Shown: positions 51,794-61,315 of the stretch, in pieces
Position numbering within the stretch: position 1 is the first letter of the stretch
Layout of the letters: each line of letters starts with the position of its first letter
DNA from: Mesorhizobium sp.
GTDB lineage: Bacteria; Pseudomonadota; Alphaproteobacteria; Rhizobiales; Rhizobiaceae
NCBI RefSeq assembly: GCF_017306545.1
Contig: NZ_JAFKID010000006.1
Location: 62,001-126,000, forward strand
Direction: 5' to 3'
Length of the DNA stretch: 64,000 bases
The notes under the pieces: model-generated
Seen by the model: the letters and a program-made list of their open reading frames with translations, nothing else
What the model was told of the DNA's origin: nothing
The model's database searches: none
Program-made: the position numbers and the translations under genes

Positions 51794-52279
51794 ATGGCCA
51801 AGACCGTCAGCACTTTCGTGCTCATCACCGTGCTCACGGCGCTCCTGATGGCGCTGTCGATCGCGCTGGCCCGCCACGGCTACGCGAGCTTCGGCGCGCT
51901 GGGAGCCCGGCGGCTGGACGGGCTGGCAAGTGCCGCGACCTTCATCCCGCTGGCAGCCGTCTATTTCTTCGGCGTCGCGCTCCTGATGATCCTGCCCTTG
52001 CGGGCGGCCGCCTTCGTTCTCGTCAGCGGCGTGGAGCCCGTCTACTGGGCGGCCGTCGTGCTGTTCGCGACCATCGTCGGCGATCTGGTCGCGCGTGTCG
52101 TCTTCGGTCAGACGGCGGCGCTCGGCGTTCTTCTCGACTGGCAATTCGTCTTCATCGCGGCCATCGTCGGCTGCCACGCCATCCTCAACGAATTGCGCCG
52201 CAACGTGCTGTTGCGCAGCCTTTCGCTCGTCGTCGCCATTGCGGCCAGCCTCGCCTGCCTGTTCTGGACCTTCAGGTAG
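51794..52279 (+). CDS. Five-helix hypothetical membrane protein
   Basis: A 161-aa inner-membrane protein with about five hydrophobic segments (TFVLITVLTALLMALSIALA, ATFIPLAAVYFFGVALLMIL, VYWAAVVLFATIVGDLVARV, FVFIAAIVGCHAILNELRR, SLSLVVAIAASLACLFWTFR). Loops are short and the only charged stretch is before the last helix (NELRRNVLLRS). No family recognised. It begins 61 bp after hutD; whether it belongs to the hut transcript is uncertain. Confidence 0.65.
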   Translation: MAKTVSTFVLITVLTALLMALSIALARHGYASFGALGARRLDGLASAATFIPLAAVYFFGVALLMILPLRAAAFVLVSGVEPVYWAAVVLFATIVGDLVARVVFGQTAALGVLLDWQFVFIAAIVGCHAILNELRRNVLLRSLSLVVAIAASLACLFWTFR

Positions 52280-52309
52280 GCCGGCGCTCGATCGCCGAAG
52301 GCCCCTCGA

Positions 52310-52534
52310 TCAGCCGCCTTGCAGCTTGGCCCGGCAGCCGGGGCTCAACTCGCTCATGTGCTTGCGAAGGCACGCGCCGGCCTTGTTGGCCGGCGATTGC
52401 GGGCACAGCCTTGCCTTGTCGACCTTGCAGCCGAAGGTGGCCTTGGCGGAATGTCCGCGAGCATTCGACGGAGCGGTTGTAAACAGGCCGATCATTGCCA
52501 CCGCGGCCACGGTGAAGAATACTTTACCGAGCAT
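52310..52534 (-). CDS. Small exported cysteine-rich protein
   Basis: A 74-aa protein: signal peptide MLGKVFFTVAAVAMIGLFTT to SNA (residues 1-25), then a 49-aa mature part with four Cys (FGCKVDKARLCPQSP, AGACLRKHMSELSPGCRAKL). The pattern C-x7-C-x9-C-x11-C and CLRKHxxxLSPxC resemble the cysteine-rich repeat of GLG1/ESL-1-type sequences found in small rhizobial exported proteins. Two disulfides are likely in the periplasm. Function unknown. Confidence 0.78.
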   Translation of the reverse strand: MLGKVFFTVAAVAMIGLFTTAPSNARGHSAKATFGCKVDKARLCPQSPANKAGACLRKHMSELSPGCRAKLQGG

Positions 52535-52810
52535 CGTCGTCTCTCCATTTCCCGGCGGCAGGATAAATCTATTCTACCGAAAAATTCCAGATGTCATTTA
52601 TGTATCGCCTCCGATTTTTATTTGAATTCCGTCGAAAAGTGTAGAACCGCCGCCAATGTTTATTGGGTCGCGATTTCGATTGCCGTAACGCGGCTGGCAT
52701 CCCGGACGAGACACCGGCCCTCCCCGCAACGCAAAAGTCGAATCTCGATCCAGCTTGCAAAGCCGGCCGCTTCGGATGCAACGTGTGACCTTGCATGTCC
52801 CGCCTGATGG

Positions 52811-53845
52811 ATGACGATGGTTTTGAGCTTTCCTTCTCCCGTTTCGCAGTCCGTCGCCTCGCGGCTCACGCGCGCCGCGATTTTCCTGGTGGTGACGATC
52901 AACCCCGGAGCGCAAGCCGAGGAAACGGTGCGCGAACTGTGCGCCGATCTGTCCAGCCTGCTGCGCGGCGTCGGGTTTCGCGATCTTGAGGGACAGCTTT
53001 CCTGCGTCATGGGCTTCGGGTCGCAGGCATGGGACAGGCTGTTCGGTTCGCCACGGCCGAAGGAGTTGCATCCGTTTCGCGAAATCCACGGCGTTCACCA
53101 TGCGGTCTCGACGCCCGGCGATATCCTCTTTCATATCCGCGCGGCGTCGATGGACCTGTGCTTCGAACTGGCCACGCATGTCATGGCGCGGCTTTCGGGG
53201 GCGGTGACGACCGCCGACGAGGTGCACGGCTTCAAGTTCTTCGACGACCGCGACCTGATCGGCTTCGTCGACGGCACCGAGAACCCTGTCGACCAAGGTG
53301 CAATCAACGCGACCGTCATCGGGGAGGAAGACGCCGCCTTCAGCGGAGGCAGCTACGTCATCGTGCAGAAGTATTTCCACGACATCGAACGCTGGAACAA
53401 GGTGCCGGTCGAGGAGCAGGAGAACATCATCGGCCGCCACAAGCTCTCCGACATCGAGCAGCGCGACGCGGACAAGAAGCCCTATGCCCACAACGTGCTG
53501 ACCAACATCGAGGAGAACGGCGAGCAGTTGCAGATCCTGCGCGACAACATGCCGTTTGGCGAGATCGGCAAGGGCGAGTTCGGCACCTATTTCATCGGCT
53601 ACGCCCGTTCGCCCCAGCGGATCGAAAAAATGCTGGAGAATATGTTCGTCGGCAATCCGCCGGGAATCTACGATCATCTGCTCGATTTCAGCCGGGCGGT
53701 GACGGGTTGCCTGTTCTTCGTGCCGACGGCGGATTTCCTGGACAATGTCACGCAGAACGGCTTCAACGCGGGCTCGTCATCCGGTTCTAGCCCGAACCGC
53801 CGGCTGCGAGCTGTTCCGGGGAACCGGTTCCCCGAACGATCCTGA
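52811..53845 (+). CDS. Dyp-type heme peroxidase
   Basis: A 344-aa dye-decolorising peroxidase of the bacterial B (YfeX-like) class. The GxxDG motif GFVDGTENP carries catalytic Asp154; His227 in YAHNVLTNIE is the proximal heme ligand and Arg244 in LRDNMPFG the distal arginine. There is no Tat signal, so it is cytosolic. The start is uncertain among ATGs at 52808-52817; 52811 and 52817 are in frame. A Ser/Gly/Arg-rich tail of about 30 residues (GFNAGSSSGSSPNRRLRAVP) follows the usual end. No encapsulin gene is nearby. Confidence 0.93.
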   Translation: MTMVLSFPSPVSQSVASRLTRAAIFLVVTINPGAQAEETVRELCADLSSLLRGVGFRDLEGQLSCVMGFGSQAWDRLFGSPRPKELHPFREIHGVHHAVSTPGDILFHIRAASMDLCFELATHVMARLSGAVTTADEVHGFKFFDDRDLIGFVDGTENPVDQGAINATVIGEEDAAFSGGSYVIVQKYFHDIERWNKVPVEEQENIIGRHKLSDIEQRDADKKPYAHNVLTNIEENGEQLQILRDNMPFGEIGKGEFGTYFIGYARSPQRIEKMLENMFVGNPPGIYDHLLDFSRAVTGCLFFVPTADFLDNVTQNGFNAGSSSGSSPNRRLRAVPGNRFPERS

Positions 53846-54028
53846 GGGCCTGCCTTCGGACCCGCACCGGCAGGTTTCTGCGGTTCGCTGCCGGGAACGG
53901 GGATGCCGCGCAACTTTGCGGCAGGCCGGTGCGCCATTGGCAGACTTTGACCACATCCGGCGGTTGTGAAATCCGGACGCTGCTGATGTATGCTGAACCG
54001 GCCCTGATTCTCCCGATCATGCTGGCTG

Positions 54029-57000
54029 ATGGATATGAAAAAAGCTGCCGCCGCGTTGATTGTCGTCGCAACGGTCGTCGCCGGTCTGATTCTTGTTCTT
54101 CCGGCGCTGATTTCGACCGACTGGGCGCGATCCGAGCTCAGCCGGCAATTGTCGTCGGCCAGCGGCATGGCCATCCGGCTGGAGGGGCCGGTGCGGCTGT
54201 CGTTCCTGCCCGGCCTGGCCGTGGTCGCGAAGGATATCGCCATCTCGTCCGACACCGGCGGTCTTGCCGTCAAGGTGCCTGGATTTTCGACCGCGATCAC
54301 GCTTTCGTCGCTGTGGTCGGACAGGCTCGAAATCCAGTCCATTACGCTGGTGGACCCGGTGATCGAGGTCAAGCCGGCTGCCGCGACGACGGCTGCGCAA
54401 TCGGTGCCGGCTGAAGCAGGCCACGATCCGTTGGCCTCGCTTGTCGATGTGCTGGGGCGGCTGGCCGTCAATCGCATAACCATCGAAAACGGCAGTCTCG
54501 TCACAAGCGGCGAAACCGGGACCAAAAGCACGCTCGGCGCGATCGACGTCGATTTGAAGGCTCCCGATCTCGACCGCGAAGTGGCGTTCTCGCTGGCGGC
54601 CACGCAAGACGGTCGGCGCCTACGCCTGGACGGCACCCTTTCCGCCCTCAGGCCGATCCTCCAGCGGCAGCCGGCCAAGGTTGCGCTGGAAGCGAAGATC
54701 GAGCCGGCGCCGTCTCCCTTGCTCGCGTCGATGAAGGCCAGCGGCGAGATCAGGCTCAACGGGGATGGCGGCTACCAGGTCAGAGGCGGGCAGTTCGACC
54801 TCGGCGGCCAGTCTTTCCAGTTGGATGCGCTTTTCCAGCCCGGCGAACGATATCGCTTCCTGGCCGATCTGGCGGCGAAGCGGATCGATGTCGGCGCGCT
54901 GGCCGATGCCGCGGGCGGCAATGCTGCGCTGGGCGCAAGCGGCGAACCCGATCTCGCCATGCTGTCGGCCATCGATGCCGACGTCAGCGTCACGGTGGGA
55001 GAACTGGTCAGCGGCCCGCTCACCGCCTCCGATGTCCAACTCGCGGCGACCTTGCGCAACGGGCATCTTGAGGCGAGCCTTGAGCATCTCGGCCTGGATG
55101 CGGGCAGCGTCTCCGCATCCGTCTCGACCGATGTGGCTGAAACGCCTCCCACCGTCCAGGGCAAGATCGTCAGTTCCGGGCTGGATATCGGCGCGCTGGC
55201 GAAGCTGGCCGGCCAGTCCGTTCCGCTGACGGGAAAGGTGACTTTGGACACGGCCTTCGCCTTTCGCGGGTTGAGCGCCGGCAAGGCCCGCGAGAGCCTC
55301 AATCTGCGCGGCACGGTGGGCATCCGCCAGGGCAAGGTTTCGCTGGCCGCGTTCGGCGACCGGAAAGGCGACGCCATCACCGGTTTAAGCCTCGACGCGA
55401 AAGTCCAGGACATCGCCAAGCCGGTCGCCGTGACAGGGAAGCTAACTTGGCAGGATCAGGACGTCGCTTTCCAGTCGCAGGTCGCGCCGGCCGATTTCCT
55501 TTCCAGCCCGTCGATCGCCAAGGCATCGGGGCCGGTCAGCCTTTCCATCGCCTCGAAGCTGCTGCGCGCCAGCGCGAACGGCACCTTTGGTGCCGCAGGC
55601 GCATTCAAGGGCCAGGTTTCGGCGGCAACGCCATCGCTCGATAAACTGCTGCGGTGGTTGGGGCAAAGCGGGGCGGGCGGCCTGCAGGATTTCGCCTTCG
55701 ACGGCATCGTGGATGCCGGCCCGCAAGGGCTCTCCTTTGCCAAGGCGAACGTCGGCCTGAACGGGGTCAAGGCGTCCGGTGAGGGCTCGGTGAAGCTTGG
55801 GACGCCGCTCGATATCCGCACGTCGCTACGGTTCGCCAAGCTCGATTTCGCCGCGCTCGCCGGCGAGGGTGGGGCAACAGGCCAGAAAGGCCAAGCCGGC
55901 TCTGTCGACGCGCCCGTCGACCTCTCGTTCCTCAAGGGCCTTGATGCCAAGGTCGACGTCGCGGCGGACAAGATCGGTTACGGCAAGGTGTTCGCCGGCC
56001 CGGTGAAAACCACGCTTGTCGTGACCGGGGGAACGGCCGACCTGACCGTGCCGCAAAGTCCCTTCTACGGCGGCACCATCGCCGCGAAAATGTCGGCAGA
56101 CGGGTCCGGCGACGTGCCGGCGATAAAGCTGGATATGACGATCGGCGGCGCCGCTGCGGCAGCGCTGCTGCGCGACGCGGCCGGCTTCGACCGGCTGGAG
56201 GGCAAGCTCGACACGAACGTCGCCGTTTCGGGAGCCGGAAAAACCACCAAAACGCTGAGGCGGTCGCTTGGCGGCACGGCGGCGGTGAAAGTCAGCGACG
56301 GGGCGCTGCGTGGCATCGACATAGCGGAGGTCTACAACAACCTTGTCGGACTGATTGCCAGCGGCTTCAAGCCGGATGACGGCAAGAAGACGACGTTCAC
56401 CGAACTGGGCGCCTCTTTCGCCATCGACAAGGGCGTTGCCCGAACGAAGGATATCAGCCTGCTCGGCCCTCTCGTGCGGATGGACGGGGCTGGCACGATC
56501 GACCTTGCCGAGCAGACGCTTGCCATCGATCTCAATCCGCGCGTCGTCGCCTCGCTCTCCGGCCAGGGCGGCGACGTCGCGACCAAAGGTATCGGCGTGC
56601 CGGTCGTGGTCGACGGCTCGCTTTCGGCGCCGCGCATCTATCCGGACCTGCAAAAACTGATGCAGGACCCGAAGGGCGCGCTGGAGATGCTGAACCGCCT
56701 CGGCCTGCCCACCGGCAAGCTGAACCTCGACAAGCTGCTGCCGGGCGCAACGGGATCGGACGGGGCGGGCAAGGGCGCCGGCGACCTGATCGGCGATCTC
56801 ATCAACGGCGGCGGCAAGACCAAGGGGGTTGGATCTGGATTGGGCGACCTCATCAACGGCGCCTTGTCGGGCCAACAGCCTGACGAGGCGCCCAGTGCCG
56901 CGCCCCGGGATACGGAAGGTGGCGCCCAAGGCGAGGCCGCGGCCTCGCCTGAATCGACCCCGGACTCGCCGCCGACTGCGGACGGTCAAGCCAAGCGAGA

Positions 57001-57034
57001 CATCGGAAAGCTTCTGAACCAACTTCTGCGCTGA
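54029..57034 (+). CDS. AsmA-family protein, 1001 aa
   Basis: A large envelope protein anchored by one N-terminal helix (AAAALIVVATVVAGLILVLP, residues 6-25). The AsmA entry ISTDWARSELSRQLSSASGM, AIRLEGPVRLSFLPGLAVVA comes next, then long beta-repeat stretches. The AsmA C-terminal domain lies at about 690-900 (RLEGKLDTNVAVSGAGKTTK, SLGGTAAVKVSDGALRGIDI, GPLVRMDGAGTIDLAEQTLA). The final 60 residues are Pro/Ala/Glu-rich and probably disordered. AsmA-like proteins are thought to form grooves moving phospholipid to the outer membrane. It is monocistronic. Confidence 0.93.
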   Translation: MDMKKAAAALIVVATVVAGLILVLPALISTDWARSELSRQLSSASGMAIRLEGPVRLSFLPGLAVVAKDIAISSDTGGLAVKVPGFSTAITLSSLWSDRLEIQSITLVDPVIEVKPAAATTAAQSVPAEAGHDPLASLVDVLGRLAVNRITIENGSLVTSGETGTKSTLGAIDVDLKAPDLDREVAFSLAATQDGRRLRLDGTLSALRPILQRQPAKVALEAKIEPAPSPLLASMKASGEIRLNGDGGYQVRGGQFDLGGQSFQLDALFQPGERYRFLADLAAKRIDVGALADAAGGNAALGASGEPDLAMLSAIDADVSVTVGELVSGPLTASDVQLAATLRNGHLEASLEHLGLDAGSVSASVSTDVAETPPTVQGKIVSSGLDIGALAKLAGQSVPLTGKVTLDTAFAFRGLSAGKARESLNLRGTVGIRQGKVSLAAFGDRKGDAITGLSLDAKVQDIAKPVAVTGKLTWQDQDVAFQSQVAPADFLSSPSIAKASGPVSLSIASKLLRASANGTFGAAGAFKGQVSAATPSLDKLLRWLGQSGAGGLQDFAFDGIVDAGPQGLSFAKANVGLNGVKASGEGSVKLGTPLDIRTSLRFAKLDFAALAGEGGATGQKGQAGSVDAPVDLSFLKGLDAKVDVAADKIGYGKVFAGPVKTTLVVTGGTADLTVPQSPFYGGTIAAKMSADGSGDVPAIKLDMTIGGAAAAALLRDAAGFDRLEGKLDTNVAVSGAGKTTKTLRRSLGGTAAVKVSDGALRGIDIAEVYNNLVGLIASGFKPDDGKKTTFTELGASFAIDKGVARTKDISLLGPLVRMDGAGTIDLAEQTLAIDLNPRVVASLSGQGGDVATKGIGVPVVVDGSLSAPRIYPDLQKLMQDPKGALEMLNRLGLPTGKLNLDKLLPGATGSDGAGKGAGDLIGDLINGGGKTKGVGSGLGDLINGALSGQQPDEAPSAAPRDTEGGAQGEAAASPESTPDSPPTADGQAKRDIGKLLNQLLR

Positions 57035-57130
57035 AGCCTGTCTAATAGCTCGGCGCTTCGCAGGAACGAAGAGACGAGCCGCAAGAGCGGATTGACGGTC
57101 TGCCGATAGGATTGGCTTTTCAGAAATTAA

Positions 57131-57206
<76 letters not shown>

Positions 57207-57552
57207 CTGGCCCGCAAGAACGGAGGCCCGTCCGCGGAGTTCGCCGGCACCGGTGCACCGTCGAAAGCGCGTGGGTTATAGCATGAGATTCCTGCCTGTC
57301 CAGCGCCGGAAAGCCGATTTCGACGCCGAAAGACGATAGCCGCCAGGTTCGGCGGAAAGAACACGCTGGCGGTCGCGCTCGGCGCAAGCGGCAGCCCTTG
57401 TTTGCGCAGGCGGAACCGACCGGAAACACAGGCAAGAAGAGCCGACCGTGGCGTGAAGAGGGGTTACACGATCTTTGTCAGCGGCGGTCGACTGTCTTCG
57501 TTGGAGATCGGTCGGCGGTACGGATGCGCGGATGGCGGGCGAATCGGCCTGC
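57207..57552. other. Gap between tRNA-Phe and yacG
   Basis: 346 bases without a credible gene on either strand; short frames are low-complexity shadows. The first 50 bases upstream of the tRNA (on the minus strand) should hold its promoter, but no consensus is clear. No repeat of families A-C lies here. Confidence 0.6.
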
Positions 57553-57783
57553 TCAAGCCGGACCGTCATCGGAGGGTGGCGGAACGGGCGGCGGCTCGCC
57601 GTCCTGCTCTTCTTCTTCGCGGACAGGAATGGCATAGGCGCCTTTCAGCCAGCGATTGAGGTCGATCGCCTTGCAGCGCGGCGAGCAGAACGGATAGGTG
57701 TCGCGCGCCGAAGGCCGCCCGCATTCCGGGCAGGGGCGCTTCGGCCTCAGCGGCGTGACCGGCGCGCCGGGTCCGGCGCTCAT
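57553..57783 (-). CDS. yacG: DNA gyrase inhibitor YacG (zinc protein)
   Basis: A 76-aa zinc protein that binds GyrB in Escherichia coli. [20 protein letters not shown] at residues 16-35 gives the C-x2-C-x11-C-x3-C site, followed by [17 protein letters not shown] and an acidic Pro-rich tail. ATG at 57783 is used (an upstream ATG at 57807 would overlap the maf stop). It lies 10 bp after maf. Confidence 0.93.
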   Translation of the reverse strand: MSAGPGAPVTPLRPKRPCPECGRPSARDTYPFCSPRCKAIDLNRWLKGAYAIPVREEEEQDGEPPPVPPPSDDGPA

Positions 57784-57793
57784 GGTGCTTCCC

Positions 57794-58423
57794 TCACGAA
57801 ATCGCACCCGCTGGCGCGCTTTCGTGCGCCCGATAGCCTTCGCCGGCCAGAAGCGCCGTGGTTTCGTAGAGCGGCAGGCCGACGACGTTGGTGTAGGAGC
57901 CGACCAGCTTGACGACGAAAGCGCCGGCCAGGCCCTGAATGGCGTAGCCGCCCGCCTTGCCGCGCCATTCGCCGGAAGCGACGTAACGGTCGATCTCGGC
58001 GCCCGGCAGGCGCTTGAAGCGCACCCGCGTCTCCACCAGCCTGAGGCGCATCTTGCCGCCCGGCGTGACGACGCAGATGCCGGAGTAGACCCGATGCGAG
58101 CGGCCAGACAAAAGTTGCAGGCAGTTCATCGCGTCGTCGATCGTCTCGGCCTTCGGCAGAATGCGGCGGCCGACCGCCACCACCGTGTCGGCGGCCAGCA
58201 CATAGGCCGGCACGTGGTCTGGCTCGCCGTGCATCGAGGCCAGCGCCTTCTCCGCCTTCTCCTTCGCCAGCCGCTTGGCCAGCGAGCGCGGATGTTCGGA
58301 GCGTTGCGGCGTCTCGTCGATATCGGCCGGCAGGATACGATCCGGCTCGATGCCTGCCTGTTGCAGCAGTTCGATGCGGCGCGGCGAGCCCGAAGCGAGC
58401 ACGAGCTTTTGCGAAAGGCTCAT
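57794..58423 (-). CDS. maf: Maf-family nucleotide pyrophosphatase
   Basis: A 209-aa nucleoside triphosphate pyrophosphatase preventing misincorporation of modified nucleotides. The opening [20 protein letters not shown] (P-loop-like) is diagnostic; [28 protein letters not shown] and [20 protein letters not shown], with catalytic Asp in AADT, follow. It lies 25 bp after infA in the conserved infA-maf-yacG order. Confidence 0.95.
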   Translation of the reverse strand: MSLSQKLVLASGSPRRIELLQQAGIEPDRILPADIDETPQRSEHPRSLAKRLAKEKAEKALASMHGEPDHVPAYVLAADTVVAVGRRILPKAETIDDAMNCLQLLSGRSHRVYSGICVVTPGGKMRLRLVETRVRFKRLPGAEIDRYVASGEWRGKAGGYAIQGLAGAFVVKLVGSYTNVVGLPLYETTALLAGEGYRAHESAPAGAIS

Positions 58424-58448
58424 GGCACGGCCTCCGGCGCTTCGGCCG

Positions 58449-58667
58449 TCACTTGAAGCGGTAGGTGATGCGGCCCTTGGTCAAGTCGTAGGGCGTCATC
58501 TCGACCAGGACCTTGTCGCCGGTCAGCACGCGGATGCGGTTCTTGCGCATGCGCCCGGCGGTGTGGGCGATGATTTCGTGTTCGTTTTCGAGCTTCACGC
58601 GGAACATGGCGTTGGGCAAAAGTTCCGTTACGACGCCCGGAAACTCAAGGACTTCTTCCTTCGGCAT
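58449..58667 (-). CDS. infA: Translation initiation factor IF-1
   Basis: A 72-aa OB-fold protein that closes the ribosomal A site at initiation. It is of standard length and sequence type: [60 protein letters not shown] and [10 protein letters not shown]. In most Hyphomicrobiales a low-molecular-weight phosphatase gene lies between UPF0262 and infA; here that gene is missing. Confidence 0.98.
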
Positions 58668-58854
58668 TCGTTACCTTTGATCTGGATGATTTCCGGCAGG
58701 CAGGCCGGAATTGCGCGGAACCTATATGATTGCGGACGTTTTGTGAACACGCTTATTGGGTCAGTTTGTCAGTGGGGCTGAATGAGCGCCTCGACGTCGG
58801 CTCCGTCCGGCCCGGGGCCCGCTGCCTCCGGCAGCTCCCGGGCGTTCGCGGCCA

Positions 58855-58879
58855 TTCATCGTGCCATCGGCACGATGAA
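58855..58879. other. Perfect 11-bp hairpin between UPF0262 and infA
   Basis: TTCATCGTGCC-ATC-GGCACGATGAA. It is a perfect stem with a 3-base loop, 22 bases after the UPF0262 stop, in the 233-bp stretch where a phosphatase gene is expected by synteny. It could be a terminator without a U-tract or a scar of the loss. Not a family A-C sequence. Confidence 0.75.
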
Positions 58880-58900
58880 TTCGCTGCGCGAACCGGCCGC

Positions 58901-59386
58901 TCACCCCCTCCAATGCAGGACGCAGACCAGCGTAAACAGCCGCCGCGCCGTATCGAAATCGATGTCGATCTTGCCGGAAAGGCGCTCCAGCAGCGTTTGC
59001 GAGCCTTCGTTATGCAGGCCGCGCCGTCCCATGTCGATGGCCTCGATGTGGCTCGGCGTCGAAGAGCGGATGGCGTCGTAGTAGCTTTCGCAGATGAGAT
59101 AATAGTCCTTGACGATGCGCCGGAACGGCGTCAGCGACAGGATATGGGTGACGACGGCCGCGTCGTCCTCGCGGCTGATGGCGAAGACCAGGCGGGACTC
59201 GGCCAGCGACAGCTTGAGTTTGTAGGGGCCGCCGGCATCGTCGCCGACCGGCGAAAAACTGTTTTCTTCGATCAGGTCGAAGATCGCCACCGCCCGCTCG
59301 TGCTCGACATCGGGCGTCGAGCGGCCGATCGATTCGTCGAGTTCGACATCAATCAGCCTGGCCTGGTTGCGATCGACCTTGGCCAT
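58901..59386 (-). CDS. UPF0262 family protein
   Basis: A 161-aa protein of a family confined to alphaproteobacteria. Typical segments are [76 protein letters not shown] and [23 protein letters not shown] at 59386 lies 5 bp after the hisD stop. Function is unknown; it is always in the hisD-infA neighbourhood. Confidence 0.94.
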   Translation of the reverse strand: MAKVDRNQARLIDVELDESIGRSTPDVEHERAVAIFDLIEENSFSPVGDDAGGPYKLKLSLAESRLVFAISREDDAAVVTHILSLTPFRRIVKDYYLICESYYDAIRSSTPSHIEAIDMGRRGLHNEGSQTLLERLSGKIDIDFDTARRLFTLVCVLHWRG

Positions 59387-59391
59387 GGCCG

Positions 59392-60684
59392 CTACATGTT
59401 CAGCCGGACGGCGACGGAGCGGGCATGCGCGTCCAGCCCCTCGGCTTTGGCCAGCGTGATCGCCGCCGGCCCCAGCGCACGCAACTGCTCCGGGCCGAGC
59501 CTGAGGACGGAGGTGCGCTTGACGAAGTCGAGCACCGAAAGGCCGGAGGAAAAACGAGCCGAGCGCGCCGTCGGCAGCACGTGGTTGGAGCCGCCGACAT
59601 AATCGCCGATCACCTCCGGCGTGTGCCGGCCGAGGAAGACGGCGCCGGCGTTGCGCAGCCGCGCGAGAAACCCTTCCGCATCCGCAATGGCGAGTTCGAC
59701 ATGCTCTGCGGCGATGCGGTTGGCCAGCGGCAATGCCGCCTCGATGGTTTCCACCAGGATGACGGCGCCGAAGTCGCGCCAGCTGGCCGCCGCAGTCTCG
59801 CCGCGCGGCAGCGTCTTCAACTGCCGTTCCACCGCCTGCTCGACCGCCGCGCCGAAGGCCGCGTCGTTCGTCATGAGGATCGACTGCGCCGAAGCGTCGT
59901 GCTCGGCCTGCGCCAGAAGGTCGGCGGCGATCCAGTCCGGGTCGTTGTCGGCGTCGGCGATCACCAGCACCTCGGACGGACCGGCGATCATGTCGATGCC
60001 GACCGTGCCGAACACCTGCCGCTTGGCGGCGGCGACATAGGCATTGCCCGGCCCGACGATCTTGGCGACGGGGCGGATCGTTTCGGTGCCGTAGGCCAGC
60101 GCCGCGACCGCCTGCGCACCGCCGACACGGTAGATCTCGGAGACGCCGGCGAGGTCGGCGGCGACCAGCACCAGCGGGTTGACGGTGCCGCCCGTGGCCG
60201 GCACGACGATGACCAGCCGCTCGACGCCGGCCACCTTGGCCGGCATGGCGTTCATCAGCACCGAGCTTGGATAGCTCGCCGTGCCGCCCGGCACGTAAAG
60301 CCCGACCGCCTCGACCGCCGTCCAGCGCGAGCCCAGTTCGACGCCGATGGCGTCGGTGTAGCGGTCGTCCTTCGGCATCTGCCGCGCATGATGGGCGTGG
60401 ATTCGGTCGCGCGCCAACTTCAGCGCTTCCACCGTGGCCGGGTCGGCCAGCGCATAGGCACCCTCGATGTCCTGCCGCGAAACCGCGATGCCGAGCGTCG
60501 CCAGGTCGGCGCGGTCGAAACGGCGCGTATAGTCGATCAGCGCGGCGTCGCCTTCGGCGCGCACGCGTGCCACGATGTCGCGCACCGCCGTGTTCACGTC
60601 GGCGGAAACCTCGCGCTTGGTGGTCAGGAAGGCGGCGAAGCGCTGTTCGAAATCGGCATCGGAGTGGGCGAGCGTGATGGCCAT
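59392..60684 (-). CDS. hisD: Histidinol dehydrogenase
   Basis: A 430-aa zinc enzyme that oxidises histidinol to histidine in two NAD+-dependent steps. Motifs: [20 protein letters not shown] near residue 125, [60 protein letters not shown] and [20 protein letters not shown] (His and metal ligands). Length is standard. It is detached from a his operon and sits between DUF2948 and UPF0262, as in Brucella and Mesorhizobium. Confidence 0.97.
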   Translation of the reverse strand: MAITLAHSDADFEQRFAAFLTTKREVSADVNTAVRDIVARVRAEGDAALIDYTRRFDRADLATLGIAVSRQDIEGAYALADPATVEALKLARDRIHAHHARQMPKDDRYTDAIGVELGSRWTAVEAVGLYVPGGTASYPSSVLMNAMPAKVAGVERLVIVVPATGGTVNPLVLVAADLAGVSEIYRVGGAQAVAALAYGTETIRPVAKIVGPGNAYVAAAKRQVFGTVGIDMIAGPSEVLVIADADNDPDWIAADLLAQAEHDASAQSILMTNDAAFGAAVEQAVERQLKTLPRGETAAASWRDFGAVILVETIEAALPLANRIAAEHVELAIADAEGFLARLRNAGAVFLGRHTPEVIGDYVGGSNHVLPTARSARFSSGLSVLDFVKRTSVLRLGPEQLRALGPAAITLAKAEGLDAHARSVAVRLNM

Positions 60685-60692
60685 GGGGACGC

Positions 60693-61127
60693 TCAGACCT
60701 TGTGGACAGGCCGTGCGGCAGCCTGCCAGGCACCGCCGACGTCGGCCAGGCGCGCCTCGATGCACTCGACGTCGAGCACGACGGTGCCACCGCCCGAGAA
60801 GATCAGTTCGACCAGGCCGGCAGGAGCGTTGATCGGCACGAAACTGACGGCCAGCAGCGACAGCACGTCGTCCGGCTCGTCGCGGCGGATGCCGCTTGTC
60901 TTGGCGCCCAGCACCCGGTCGAAATGCAGCACCGCCTGGCGGCGCTCGTTGTGCCTGCGGAAGAAACCGGTCTTCACTTCCCAGGCGAAGCGGTTCATCG
61001 GCAGGACGAAGCGCTTGGCGGCCGGCAGGAATTGCAGGTCGCCTACCTTCATGACGGCGTCCTGCACATGCGCCGACATGACCTTCAGGTCATCCTCGTC
61101 GAGAGCGAGAAGCTTGAGCGCCGTCAT
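60693..61127 (-). CDS. DUF2948 family protein
   Basis: A 144-aa protein: [70 protein letters not shown] and [20 protein letters not shown], all typical of DUF2948. The family is restricted to alphaproteobacteria and placed between murA and hisD. Function unknown. ATG at 61127; the hisD start is 8 nt beyond its stop. Confidence 0.93.
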   Translation of the reverse strand: MTALKLLALDEDDLKVMSAHVQDAVMKVGDLQFLPAAKRFVLPMNRFAWEVKTGFFRRHNERRQAVLHFDRVLGAKTSGIRRDEPDDVLSLLAVSFVPINAPAGLVELIFSGGGTVVLDVECIEARLADVGGAWQAAARPVHKV

Positions 61128-61198
61128 GCGGATTTCGCACCTGCGAAGGTTTTTCTACAAGTCTTTTGTTAGGCGGTCTTTGGCTGAGGCGCAACCGG

Positions 61199-61313
61199 GA
61201 TAGGGGAGGAAGGGAATAGGGGGAGTAAGGCAGTAGGGGAATAGGAATAGGCTTCGGCTGATGGAAGCCACGGGTCACATATTGCCCTACTGCCTTACTC
61301 CCCTATTGCCCAT
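61199..61313. repeat. Family B intergenic repeat (copy 2)
   Basis: An A/G-rich arm (GGGAATAGGGGGAGTAAGGC, AGTAGGGGAATAGG, 61212-61245) faces the C/T arm TTGCCCTACTGCCTTACTCC, CCTATTGCCC (61282-61311). The shared GGGGAGTAAGGCAGTAGGG word is exact with copy 1 near 24241. The arms could form a stem of roughly 28 bp with few mismatches, just after the murA stop. Confidence 0.85.
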
Positions 61314-61315
61314 TC

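Noticed and set aside
58782-59081. A plus-strand frame of 99 codons over the UPF0262 end.
   Set aside because: Ser/Ala/Arg-rich and antisense to a conserved gene; no start signal.
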